Of a DNA stretch of 64,000 nt, positions 8,037-15,839 are shown piece after piece; the first letter of the stretch is position 1, and each line of letters opens with the position of its first letter. The stretch is taken from NCBI GenBank assembly GCA_965237405.1, contig OZ250139.1:2604001-2668000 (forward strand). Reading direction: 5' to 3'. The translations under genes and the position numbers were made by a program. The notes under the pieces were generated by a model that saw only the letters and a program-made list of their open reading frames with translations, searched no databases and was not told the DNA's origin. The DNA comes from CAUZIB01 sp963663925. GTDB lineage: Bacteria; Acidobacteriota; Vicinamibacteria; Vicinamibacterales; UBA8438.

Positions 8037-8335
8037 CGAAAACCTCCAGGCCTGGTCATCGAGGCGATCTTGTCACCCTTTCCGGTGTGTCCTCTGAACA
8101 GTCGTGTCGGCGCGAACTCGCCAAATTTATGCCCGACCATGTTCTCCGTTACGTAGATCGGGATGAACTTCTTACCGTTGTGCACAGCAACGGTATGCCC
8201 GATCATTTCTGGCACCACCGTCGACCGGCGAGACCAGGTCTTGATCACTTTCTTCTCACCGTTCCGGTTCATGACTTCGATCTTCTCAAGAAGTGGGAGA
8301 TCAACGAACGGGCCTTTTCTTAACGATCGACTCAT
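8033..8335 (-). CDS. rpsS: 30S ribosomal protein S19 (uS19)
   Basis: S19 is in the head of the small subunit and touches the A- and P-site tRNA region. The 100-residue protein shows MSRSLRKGPFVDLPLLEKI at the N terminus, KTWSRRSTVVPEMIGHTVAVHNGKKFIPIYV in the core, and GHKFGEFAPTRLFRGHTG at the C-terminal side, all canonical. Length is slightly above E. coli (92). It precedes rplV with a four-base overlap and follows rplB by 23 bases. Confidence 0.98.
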   Translation of the reverse strand: MSRSLRKGPFVDLPLLEKIEVMNRNGEKKVIKTWSRRSTVVPEMIGHTVAVHNGKKFIPIYVTENMVGHKFGEFAPTRLFRGHTGKGDKIASMTRPGGFR

Positions 8336-8358
8336 CGAGTTAGTTCCTTACCGGACTC

Positions 8359-9195
8359 TTACTTCTTGCCTCGCTTACGCTTGCGCTGGAGGATAAAACG
8401 GTCGGACGGTTTCTTCGGACGTGTCTTGTAGCCCTTGGCTGGCATACCCCACGGCGAGACCGGGTGCCGCCCACCTGCGGAATGACCTTCTCCGCCACCC
8501 AAGGGGTGGTCCACTGGATTCATCGCCACGCCCCGGACATGCGGCCGGTGACCAAGCCATCGATTCCGACCAGCCTTTCCAATCGAGACGTTCGCATGAT
8601 CGGCGTTGCCAACCTGCCCGATCGTCGCCAGGCACTCCGGAAACAGCAACCGCGTCTCGCCGGACGGAAGCTTGACCGTGACATACTTCCCTTCCTTGGC
8701 CACGACTTGAACCGAGGCGCCTGCTCCGCGAGCAAGCTGTCCACCCTTGCCCGGTCGCAACTCAACGTTGTGCACCATCGTGCCAAGCGGAATACTCTTT
8801 AACGCCAACGCGTTGCCAGGTAGGATGTCGACGCCGTCGCCGGACACGATCGTATCGCCAACGTTGAGGCCCAGCGGATGTAAAATGTAGCGCTTCTCCC
8901 CATCGGCGTAGTTCACCAACGCGATACGTGCCGAACGATTCGGATCGTACTCGACAGTTGCCACCTTCGCCGGAACACCATGCTTGTTCCGCTTAAAATC
9001 AATCACGCGATACGCGCGCTTGTGACCACCACCACGCCACCAAATGGTGATCTCGCCACGATTGTTCCGCCCCCCCGACTTCTTGAGGGGCCGAGTCAAC
9101 GGCCGGTATGGTCGATCGGTCGTGATGTCGTCGTTAACCTGCGACGTCTGAAACCGTCGTCCCGCCGACGTAGGTTTATGCTTTCGAATTGCCAC
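8359..9195 (-). CDS. rplB: 50S ribosomal protein L2 (uL2)
   Basis: L2 is needed for subunit association and peptidyl-transferase-centre assembly. The 278-residue product has the family features GRNNRGEITIWWRGGGHKR, the SH3-like core with ARGAGASVQVVAKEGKYV and the C-terminal RGVAMNPVDHPLGGGEG containing the conserved histidine, ending in a KKxSDxFI-like basic segment. It begins with GTG (GTGGCAATTCG) at 9195. Length fits the family (273-276). Confidence 0.98.
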   Translation of the reverse strand: MAIRKHKPTSAGRRFQTSQVNDDITTDRPYRPLTRPLKKSGGRNNRGEITIWWRGGGHKRAYRVIDFKRNKHGVPAKVATVEYDPNRSARIALVNYADGEKRYILHPLGLNVGDTIVSGDGVDILPGNALALKSIPLGTMVHNVELRPGKGGQLARGAGASVQVVAKEGKYVTVKLPSGETRLLFPECLATIGQVGNADHANVSIGKAGRNRWLGHRPHVRGVAMNPVDHPLGGGEGHSAGGRHPVSPWGMPAKGYKTRPKKPSDRFILQRKRKRGKK

Positions 9196-9226
9196 TGTCT
9201 CGTCCTGCTCGATGCGCCATCAGTCC

Positions 9227-9517
9227 CTACGTGCCCTCAAGGATCTGCGGCACTTTCTCGCCTGGTTTAAGCCGAACGTACGCCTTCTTCCAATCCGGAC
9301 GCTGTCCAGAGTACCGACCCTGACGTTTGATCTTTCCATGACTGATCGAGGTTCGAACATTTACCACCTTGGTCTTCAGCAGCTGCTCGACGGCTCGCTT
9401 AATGTCCACTTTTGTTGCCGCTTTCGCCACTTCGAAAACCAGGATCTGCCTGTCTTCACGGAGAATCGATGATTTCTCTGTGATGATTGCCCGCCGTATG
9501 ACGTCGGTCTGATTCAT
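9227..9517 (-). CDS. rplW: 50S ribosomal protein L23 (uL23)
   Basis: L23 sits at the tunnel exit and is the main ribosomal contact for trigger factor and SRP. The 96-residue protein starts with the conserved DVIRRAIITEKSSIL and contains FEVAKAATKVDIKRAVEQLL and the loop-strand KIKRQGRYSGQRPDWKKAYV, with the usual acidic-to-basic layout. Its ATG overlaps the rplD stop by four bases, and rplB follows 31 bases later. Confidence 0.97.
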   Translation of the reverse strand: MNQTDVIRRAIITEKSSILREDRQILVFEVAKAATKVDIKRAVEQLLKTKVVNVRTSISHGKIKRQGRYSGQRPDWKKAYVRLKPGEKVPQILEGT

Positions 9518-10146
9518 GAACCCAGCACCTGCGCCAGGCGCTCGACCGCTCGCTTACTGATCACGAGCCGTACGGACCCTATAACGTCACGTGCCGTCAG
9601 CCGACAGGAGTCGATAACACGAACTCGTGGCAAGTTCCGCATCGCCAGCTTCATATTCGTATCCGGACCAACGTCGACAACGACCACGCCACCACTTATC
9701 CCAAGCTGCGCGAGACGATCGGCGGCGAGCCTCGTTCTTGGCTCGGGTAGCGTCAGCACCAACTCATCGTCCACAATGGTTACCGTGCCATCCTTCAACT
9801 TTTGCGACAACGCCGCACGCAGGGCCCCACGGGAAACCTTCTTCGGGATCTGATATCCATGGCTGCGCGGCTGCGGCCCAAACACGATCCCACCGCCACG
9901 CCATAACGGAGTGCGGATTTCGCCGACTCGAGCTCGACCCGTCCCCTTTTGGCGCCACGGCTTGTGACCCGACCCTCTGACTCGACCACGCGTCTTCGTC
10001 GAGTGGGTCCCCTGCTGGTCCACGGCATTGCGATGGACCACGGACTCCCAAATTAGACCCGTGTTGATGGGTCCGCCGAACACGTCGTCGCTCAACTCAA
10101 CCGAACCGACTTTCTCGTTCTGTTCGTTGACCACGTCGAGTGTCAT
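9514..10146 (-). CDS. rplD: 50S ribosomal protein L4 (uL4)
   Basis: L4 reaches into the exit tunnel; in gamma-proteobacteria it also represses the S10 operon. The ATG at 10146 gives a 210-residue protein starting MTLDVVNEQNEKVGSVEL; the open frame extends six codons upstream but those are not family-like. Diagnostic segments are TKTRGRVRGSGHKPWRQKGTGRARVG (residues roughly 50-75, shown by its R/G/K pattern) and SHGYQIPKKVSRGALRAALS. Length matches E. coli (201). Confidence 0.97.
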   Translation of the reverse strand: MTLDVVNEQNEKVGSVELSDDVFGGPINTGLIWESVVHRNAVDQQGTHSTKTRGRVRGSGHKPWRQKGTGRARVGEIRTPLWRGGGIVFGPQPRSHGYQIPKKVSRGALRAALSQKLKDGTVTIVDDELVLTLPEPRTRLAADRLAQLGISGGVVVVDVGPDTNMKLAMRNLPRVRVIDSCRLTARDVIGSVRLVISKRAVERLAQVLGS

Positions 10147-10196
10147 CAATATACCCGCCAGCACATAGCCTTAACACAGCCGCGACAATAAGGTGC

Positions 10197-10892
10197 CTAC
10201 TTCCCCTTCTTCTTCTTACCACCAACGTCGGCCGTAACCGTCGGCTGACGACGTGGTGCCACCGATTTTCGAATGACGACGTATCCGCCTGGTGCACCGG
10301 GAACAGCTCCACCCACGACAAGCCGATGGTTGTCAGCGTCGACCTGAATCACCCGTAAATTACGGACGGTCACGCGGTCTCCACCCATCCGTCCCGGCCC
10401 CCGCATGCCCCTCATCACGCGAGATGGGTACGACGACTGGCCAATCGATCCCGGTGCGCGATGGAACATGGAACCGTGGGTTGCTCCGCCACCACGGAAA
10501 CCATGTCGTTTGACCACGCCCTGAAACCCGCGTCCACGACTGATCCCGATGACGTCAACCTGGTCACCAGCCTCGAACAGCGATACGAGTACCTGCTCTC
10601 CCTCGTCGGAACCCTCTACGCCGTGGCCCGACCTCACCGGGATCTCGCGAAGCACACGCGTCGGCGGAACCTTTGCTCGCGAGAAGTGACCGGCTACTGC
10701 TCGGGTTACACGACGGGTAGGTTTATCCTCGACCAACCCTAACTGGACCGACTCGTAGCCATCGCGGTCGACCGTCTTCCGCTGGACCACGACGCACGGT
10801 CCAGCCTTGAGAACGGTTGCGGGCAACGAAGCCCCATCACCGCTGAACAACTGCGTCATCCCTATCTTTTGTCCGATAATTCCTGTCACCAT
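10197..10892 (-). CDS. rplC: 50S ribosomal protein L3 (uL3)
   Basis: L3 is an early-binding protein close to the peptidyl transferase centre. The 231-residue product begins MVTGIIGQKIGMTQLFSG and has the central motif GRGFQGVVKRHGFRGG, the THGSMFHRAPGSIGQSSYPS segment including the methylatable glutamine region, and GPGRMGGDRVTVRNLRV. Length is a little above E. coli (209) because of a Lys-rich C-terminal tail (VGGKKKKGK). It is separated from rplD by 50 bases and from rpsJ by 28. Confidence 0.97.
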   Translation of the reverse strand: MVTGIIGQKIGMTQLFSGDGASLPATVLKAGPCVVVQRKTVDRDGYESVQLGLVEDKPTRRVTRAVAGHFSRAKVPPTRVLREIPVRSGHGVEGSDEGEQVLVSLFEAGDQVDVIGISRGRGFQGVVKRHGFRGGGATHGSMFHRAPGSIGQSSYPSRVMRGMRGPGRMGGDRVTVRNLRVIQVDADNHRLVVGGAVPGAPGGYVVIRKSVAPRRQPTVTADVGGKKKKGK

Positions 10893-10920
10893 GGCCTATC
10901 CCAACCGTCTCACCAAGGAC

Positions 10921-11253
10921 CTAGCTGTGTTCTTTCCCGAAAGCCTTAATCTCAACGTCCACGCCTGCCGGAAGGTCGAGCTTCATCAGCGCATCCACGG
11001 TCTGAGGCGTCGGCTCAAAGATGTCGATGAGACGCTTGTGCGTGCGGATCTCAAACTGCTCACGTGACTTCTTGTCGACGTGCGGCGACCGGAGTACCGT
11101 CCATTTGTTCTTATCTGTCGGCAACGGAATCGGTCCAGCGAGACGTGCACCCGTTCGCCGTGCCGTGTCGACAATCTCCGCCGTCGACTGGTCTAGTATG
11201 CGATGGTCGTAGGCCTTGAGCCGGATTCGGATCTTATCGCTGAACATAGCCAT
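10921..11253 (-). CDS. rpsJ: 30S ribosomal protein S10 (uS10)
   Basis: S10 is a small-subunit head protein and, with NusB, part of the rRNA antitermination complex; NusG also contacts it. The 110-residue protein has IRIRLKAYDHRILDQSTAEIV, the family signature GPIPLPTDKNKWTVLRSPHVDKKSREQFE, and RLIDIFEPTPQTVDALMKLDLPAGVDVEIK. Its start follows directly on the tuf stop (no gap), linking the str and S10 gene groups into one transcription unit. MFSDKIRIRL (starting two codons later) is an alternative start. Confidence 0.97.
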   Translation of the reverse strand: MAMFSDKIRIRLKAYDHRILDQSTAEIVDTARRTGARLAGPIPLPTDKNKWTVLRSPHVDKKSREQFEIRTHKRLIDIFEPTPQTVDALMKLDLPAGVDVEIKAFGKEHS

Positions 11254-12441
11254 TTACTCAATGATCTCCGTAATCGTCCCCGAGCCCACCGTACGGCCGC
11301 CTTCCCGAATCGCAAACCGCAAGCCCTTTTCCAGCGCCACTGGCGTGATTAACTCCACCGTCACCGTCACGTTGTCCCCGGGCATCACCATCTCCACCCC
11401 GTCCGGCAGGTTTGACACCCCTGTCACGTCCGTCGTCCGTAAGTAAAACTGCGGCCGATACCCGTTGAAAAACGGCGTGTGTCGCCCGCCTTCCTCCTTC
11501 GTCAGCACATACACCTGTCCCTTGAACTTCGTGTGCGGCGTCATTGACGCCGGCTTCGCCAGTACCTGCCCCCGCTCCACGTCGTCCTTCTCCGTCCCTC
11601 GCAACAGCACGCCGACGTTGTCCCCCGCCACCCCTTCATCCAGCAGCTTCCGGAACATCTCCACGCCCGTCACGACCTTCTTTTGCGTCGGTGTAAACCC
11701 GACAATCTCAATCTCCTCACCCACCGTCACTTTGCCACGCTCCACCCGGCCCGTCACCACCGTGCCTCGGCCCGAGATCGAAAACACGTCCTCAATCGGC
11801 ATCAAAAACGGCTGATCCACGTCCCGCTCCGGCAACGGCACATAGTCATCCACCGCCACCATTAGTTCGTCAATCGACTTCTCGCCGTCCGCGTCCCCCT
11901 CCAGCGCCTTAAGCGCCGACCCCTTTACCACCGGAATGTCGTCGCCCGGGAATTCATACATACTCAGTAGCTCCCGCACCTCCAGCTCGACTAATTCCAA
12001 CAGCTCCGGGTCGTCCACCATGTCCACTTTGTTCAAAAACACCACCAGCGACGGCACCCCCACCTGCCGCGCCAGCAAGATGTGCTCCCGTGTCTGCGGC
12101 ATCGGCCCGTCCGTCGCCGCCACCACTAGGATCCCCCCGTCCATCTGCGCCGCACCCGTAATCATGTTCTTGATGTAGTCCGCGTGCCCCGGACAGTCCA
12201 CGTGTGCATAGTGCCGGTTCGCCGTCGTGTATTCCACGTGCGCCGTCGCAATCGTGATCCCCCGCTCGCGTTCCTCCGGCGCGTTGTCAATCGAGTCAAA
12301 CGACCGCACCGTATTTGTCGCGTCGTGCTTCGCCATCACCGATGTAATCGCCGCCGTCAACGTCGTCTTCCCATGGTCAATGTGCCCAATCGTTCCTATG
12401 TTGACGTGTGGCTTCGACCGATCAAATTTCTCTTTCGCCAT
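11254..12441 (-). CDS. tuf: elongation factor Tu, copy 1
   Basis: EF-Tu delivers aminoacyl-tRNA to the ribosome with GTP. The 395-residue protein carries G1 GHIDHGKTTLTAA (about residue 18), G3 DCPGHADYIKNM, G4 NKVD, and domains 2 and 3 ending in GRTVGSGTITEIIE. It is identical in protein, and as far as I compared in DNA, to copy 2 at 27975-29162; identity stops in the stop codon (TAA here, TAG there) and at the ATG. Codon choice is odd for a highly expressed gene beside fusA and rpsJ: GTG, GCG, ACG, CGG and GGG dominate, unlike the C- and T-ending codons of neighbours. The usual fusA-tuf-rpsJ order holds. Confidence 0.98.
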   Translation of the reverse strand: MAKEKFDRSKPHVNIGTIGHIDHGKTTLTAAITSVMAKHDATNTVRSFDSIDNAPEERERGITIATAHVEYTTANRHYAHVDCPGHADYIKNMITGAAQMDGGILVVAATDGPMPQTREHILLARQVGVPSLVVFLNKVDMVDDPELLELVELEVRELLSMYEFPGDDIPVVKGSALKALEGDADGEKSIDELMVAVDDYVPLPERDVDQPFLMPIEDVFSISGRGTVVTGRVERGKVTVGEEIEIVGFTPTQKKVVTGVEMFRKLLDEGVAGDNVGVLLRGTEKDDVERGQVLAKPASMTPHTKFKGQVYVLTKEEGGRHTPFFNGYRPQFYLRTTDVTGVSNLPDGVEMVMPGDNVTVTVELITPVALEKGLRFAIREGGRTVGSGTITEIIE

Positions 12442-12453
12442 CGTTAGCGCCCC

Positions 12454-14559
12454 TCACCTACCTTGGATACGTGCGACCACCTCGTCGCTCACGGCCTGAG
12501 GCATACGCTCGTATCGATCAAAGTGCATAGAATAGGTCGCTCGCCCCTGGGTTCTCGACCTCAGATCGGTGGCATAACCAAACATCTCGAATAGCGACAC
12601 CCGTGCGTCAACGATCTGCGTACCAGCCCTGGCCTCCATCGACCGCACACGACCACGTCGGGAATTGAGGTCCGTAATGATCTCGCCCATATACTCATCG
12701 GGCACAACCACCTCGACCCGCATAATCGGCTCGAGCAACTCGGCACCAGCTTTCCGCGCTGCCTCACGAAATGCCATTGAGCCCGCCACTTTAAACGCCA
12801 CTTCGGACGAATCGACCTCATGATATGAACCGTCATAGAGCGACACGCTGACGTCCTCGACGGGATACCCCGCCAGCACGCCGGTTGTCATGGCTTCTCG
12901 AATTCCCTGTTCCACCGGCTTGATGTACTCCCGCGGAATCGCGCCGCCATGAATATCATTGACGAACTCGAATCCGTGGCCGGGCTGCCCGGGAATAACA
13001 CGAATCTTGACATGGGCGTACTGCCCACGGCCGCCAGTCTGCTTAATGAATCTGGCCTCGGCCTCTGCCGGACGGGTTAGCGTTTCCTTGTAGGCTACCT
13101 GGGGTCGGCCAACCGCCGCAGCTACCCCAAACTCACGCTGCAACCGGTCGACGAGAATCTCCAGATGCAGCTCGCCCATTCCGGAGATGACGACTTGGCC
13201 CGTTTCCTCGTTCGTTTGCACCTGAAACGTCGGATCTTCAACGGTGAACTTAGCGAGCCCCTGGCCGAGCTTTTGCTGATCGGCCTTAGTCTTCGGCTCA
13301 ATGGCAAGACTAATCACCGGGTTCGGGAACTCCATCGCCTCAAGCACGATCGGGTGCTGCTCGTCACAAATGGTATCGCCTGTGCCCACGCTCTTGAGCC
13401 CAATTGCGGCGGCGATATCACCCGCATACACCTGCTTAATTTCCTCGCGCTTGTTCGCGTGCATTTTCAGCAGACGTCCGACGCGCTCGCTCCGCTGTCG
13501 GACCGGGTTATAGATCGTAGCACCGGACTTCATGACGCCCGAGTAGACTCGGATGAAGGTCAACTGGCCGACGAAGGCGTCGGACATGACTTTAAACGCC
13601 AGCGCGGCGAACGGCGCATCGTCATCGGCTGCGCGCTCGGTTGCCATTTCATCGTCGGCATTCGGATCAATTCCAACAATGGGCGGGACGTCCTCGGGCG
13701 ACGGCAAATAGTCGACCACCGCATCGAGGAGTGGCTGAATTCCCTTGTTCTTGAAGGCTGATCCGCACAAGACGGGCACGAAGGGCGCATCTTCGCCAGT
13801 CACCGACGCGACGACGCGACGGCGAAGCGCTGCCTTGAGCTCGTCCTCACCAATAGGCTCGCTGTGAAGATACTTACTAAGCAGATCGTCGTTGACCTCG
13901 GCCACCTTTTCAATGAGCTGCTCCCGCAAGGCCATAGCTTGGCCACCCAAAGCCTCGGGAATCTCCTCTATGACAGACTCGGCGCCAACAGTTTCGTCGA
14001 GATACCTAATCGCTTTCATCGAAACGAGATCCACAACCCCAACAAAACCCTCGTCAGCCCCGATGGGAAACTGAATCGCTACCGGGTTGGCCTGGAGCTT
14101 TGTGCGGATCTGATCGAGCGTGCTAATAAAGTCGGCGCCGACGCGGTCCATCTTGTTCACGAAACAGATTCGCGGCACGCGGTACTTGTCGGCCTGGCGC
14201 CAAACCGTTTCTGATTGTGGCTCCACACCGCCCACCGCGTCGAACACCGCGACCGCCCCATCCAGTACTCGGAGCGACCGCTCGACCTCGGCTGTGAAGT
14301 CAACGTGCCCAGGCGTGTCAATAATGTTGATCCGGTGATCGCGCCAGAAACATGTCGTGGCGGCGGACGTGATCGTAATCCCACGCTCTTGTTCCTGGGC
14401 CATCCAGTCCATAACGGCCGTACCATCATGAACCTCACCGAGCTTGTACGTAATACCGGTGTAGTAGAGGATGCGTTCAGTCGTCGTGGTCTTACCAGCA
14501 TCGATGTGCGCCATAATGCCGATATTCCGCGTCCGACCGAGAGCAACTTGCCTTGGCAT
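12454..14559 (-). CDS. fusA: elongation factor G
   Basis: EF-G is the translocase GTPase of protein synthesis and works in ribosome recycling. From the ATG at 14559 the product is 701 residues, the family norm, starting MPRQVALGRTRNIGIMAHID. Visible are G1 AHIDAGKTTTTE, switch-I-side GITITSAAT, G3 DTPGHVDFT, G4 NKMDRVGAD, and the domain IV-V segments HGGAIPREYIKPVEQGIRE and the DLNSRRGRVRSMEAR loop. The frame is open for 28 more codons, with possible ATGs at 14643, 14631 and 14625 that would overlap or abut the rpsG stop; no clear ribosome binding site settles it, so the extra tail cannot be excluded. Confidence 0.97.
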   Translation of the reverse strand: MPRQVALGRTRNIGIMAHIDAGKTTTTERILYYTGITYKLGEVHDGTAVMDWMAQEQERGITITSAATTCFWRDHRINIIDTPGHVDFTAEVERSLRVLDGAVAVFDAVGGVEPQSETVWRQADKYRVPRICFVNKMDRVGADFISTLDQIRTKLQANPVAIQFPIGADEGFVGVVDLVSMKAIRYLDETVGAESVIEEIPEALGGQAMALREQLIEKVAEVNDDLLSKYLHSEPIGEDELKAALRRRVVASVTGEDAPFVPVLCGSAFKNKGIQPLLDAVVDYLPSPEDVPPIVGIDPNADDEMATERAADDDAPFAALAFKVMSDAFVGQLTFIRVYSGVMKSGATIYNPVRQRSERVGRLLKMHANKREEIKQVYAGDIAAAIGLKSVGTGDTICDEQHPIVLEAMEFPNPVISLAIEPKTKADQQKLGQGLAKFTVEDPTFQVQTNEETGQVVISGMGELHLEILVDRLQREFGVAAAVGRPQVAYKETLTRPAEAEARFIKQTGGRGQYAHVKIRVIPGQPGHGFEFVNDIHGGAIPREYIKPVEQGIREAMTTGVLAGYPVEDVSVSLYDGSYHEVDSSEVAFKVAGSMAFREAARKAGAELLEPIMRVEVVVPDEYMGEIITDLNSRRGRVRSMEARAGTQIVDARVSLFEMFGYATDLRSRTQGRATYSMHFDRYERMPQAVSDEVVARIQGR

Positions 14560-14636
14560 GATGTCCGACTTTCGTGACCCAACCTCCACCGGTTGCCGCG
14601 ATTCGACCGAGAGCTCAGTAGTCATCGACATCGGGC

Positions 14637-15110
14637 CTACCATCGATAGTGGGCGAAGGCCTTATTCGCTTCCGCCATCCGATGCGTGTCTTCACGCTTC
14701 TTGACCGACCCGCCCCGTAAGTTCGATGCATCGATAAGCTCGTTTGCCAGTTTTTCGCTCATAGTCCTGCCGTCACCACGACCACGCGCGTAGCCCGTCA
14801 GCCAGCGAATGCTCAGTGAGAGGCGACGATTCTGGTTCACCTCAATCGGCACCTGGTAGTTCGATCCACCGACCCTGCGAGACTTGACCTCCAAACTCGG
14901 CTTCGTATTATCGACCGCCTTCTTGAAGATTTTCAGCGGGTCATCACCGGTGCGCTGCTTGATGATGTCAAGACTGCCGTACATAATGCCCTCTGCGACG
15001 CTTCGTTTCCCTCCTCGCATCAACATACGCACGAACTTCGTCACAAGAGTGCTAGCGTAGATCGCATCCGCCGGAACCTCGCGCTTCGGAACCTCGCGTC
15101 GACGTGGCAT
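14637..15110 (-). CDS. rpsG: 30S ribosomal protein S7 (uS7)
   Basis: S7 nucleates assembly of the 30S head and, in E. coli, represses the str operon by binding the rpsL-rpsG spacer mRNA. The 157-residue protein starts MPRRREVPKREVPADAIYAS, shows the signature LVTKFVRMLMRGGKRSVAEG and the core RRVGGSNYQVPIEVNQNRR, and ends with KREDTHRMAEANKAFAHYRW, all typical. Length equals the family norm (156). It follows rpsL by 45 bases. Confidence 0.98.
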   Translation of the reverse strand: MPRRREVPKREVPADAIYASTLVTKFVRMLMRGGKRSVAEGIMYGSLDIIKQRTGDDPLKIFKKAVDNTKPSLEVKSRRVGGSNYQVPIEVNQNRRLSLSIRWLTGYARGRGDGRTMSEKLANELIDASNLRGGSVKKREDTHRMAEANKAFAHYRW

Positions 15111-15155
15111 ACAGTGCTTCCTCTCGAGCCTACCTTCTGAGCTCCAGGGGCTCTG

Positions 15156-15530
15156 TTATCCTTTTGGGCGTTTCGCGCCGTATTTCGATCGCCCCTGCCG
15201 GCGATTCTGAACCCCGACAGTGTCGAGCGTCCCACGCACCACGTGATAGCGAACACCTGGCAGATCCTTGACGCGACCCCCTCGAATCAGCACCAGTGAG
15301 TGCTCCTGAAGGTTATGGCCTTCGCCCGGAATGTAGCTCGTCACTTCGATGCCGTTCGTCAGGCGGACACGAGCGACCTTGCGGAGCGCAGAGTTCGGCT
15401 TCTTAGGAGTTTGTGTGAACACTCGAACACAAACCCCCCGCTTCTGCGGACACCGCTGCAGCGCCGGGCTCTTCGTCTTGCTAAGCACCCGTTGCCGACC
15501 ATGGCGAACTAGTTGGCTGATCGTTGGCAA
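15156..15530 (-). CDS. rpsL: 30S ribosomal protein S12 (uS12), TTG start
   Basis: S12 controls decoding accuracy and is the site of streptomycin resistance mutations. The family N terminus (PTISQLVRHGR) is preceded by a TTG at 15530, itself preceded by GAGGAG with six bases of spacing, so TTG is the start. This gives 124 residues, exactly the E. coli length. The streptomycin-sensitivity lysines lie in TPKKPNSALRK (about residue 43) and GRVKDLPGVRYH (about residue 88), both wild type. The C terminus RSKYGAKRPKG is canonical. The frame stays open upstream, but those residues do not look like S12. Confidence 0.97.
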   Translation of the reverse strand: MPTISQLVRHGRQRVLSKTKSPALQRCPQKRGVCVRVFTQTPKKPNSALRKVARVRLTNGIEVTSYIPGEGHNLQEHSLVLIRGGRVKDLPGVRYHVVRGTLDTVGVQNRRQGRSKYGAKRPKG

Positions 15531-15750
15531 GAACGACTCCTCACCCGTAAGACCACGTCTCACGCAAAGCCGCGTATTCGGACGTGGCAAAAATATGCCC
15601 AGGCCTAGAAGCCGTCCCAGCACCGAGACCGACTTGGCACCTGTGGCCAGATTGACCCTATTTCGTTATGCGCGTCGTGCAGGCGATCCGCGACGATTGC
15701 CCGGATCCCACTAGCTTGGAAAGGAACACGACAGTGGCCCTTTCGGACGG

Positions 15751-15782
15751 GTCGGAACTAGATAGGGTTTCCCAGTTCCGAC
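15751..15782 (-). promoter_or_regulatory. inverted repeat in the rpoC-rpsL leader
   Basis: A perfect 9-base inverted repeat (GTCGGAACT at 15751-15759 and AGTTCCGAC at 15774-15782, plus strand) encloses 14 bases. It lies in the 309-base non-coding stretch 15531-15839 between rpoC and rpsL. No T-run follows it on the minus strand, so it is not a standard terminator. A second short repeat (CCACGTC with GACGTGG) sits just before rpsL. These could form a leader structure for the str genes; the function is not known. Confidence 0.4.
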
Positions 15783-15795
15783 AAAACCCTAAGAC

Positions 15796-15823
15796 ACTAT
15801 CATAGAAGCCCATAGCGAGGCAA
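15796..15823 (-). promoter_or_regulatory. candidate sigma70-type promoter for rpsL-rpsG-fusA-tuf
   Basis: On the minus strand TTGCCT (15818-15823) and GATAGT (15796-15801) are 16 bases apart, an acceptable -35/-10 pair, starting 17 bases after the rpoC stop. This would let the str genes be transcribed independently of rpoBC. The match is only moderate and no experimental support exists; apart from this and the inverted repeats I see nothing in 15531-15839. Confidence 0.35.
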
Positions 15824-15839
15824 CCATCTTTCTCTTAAC

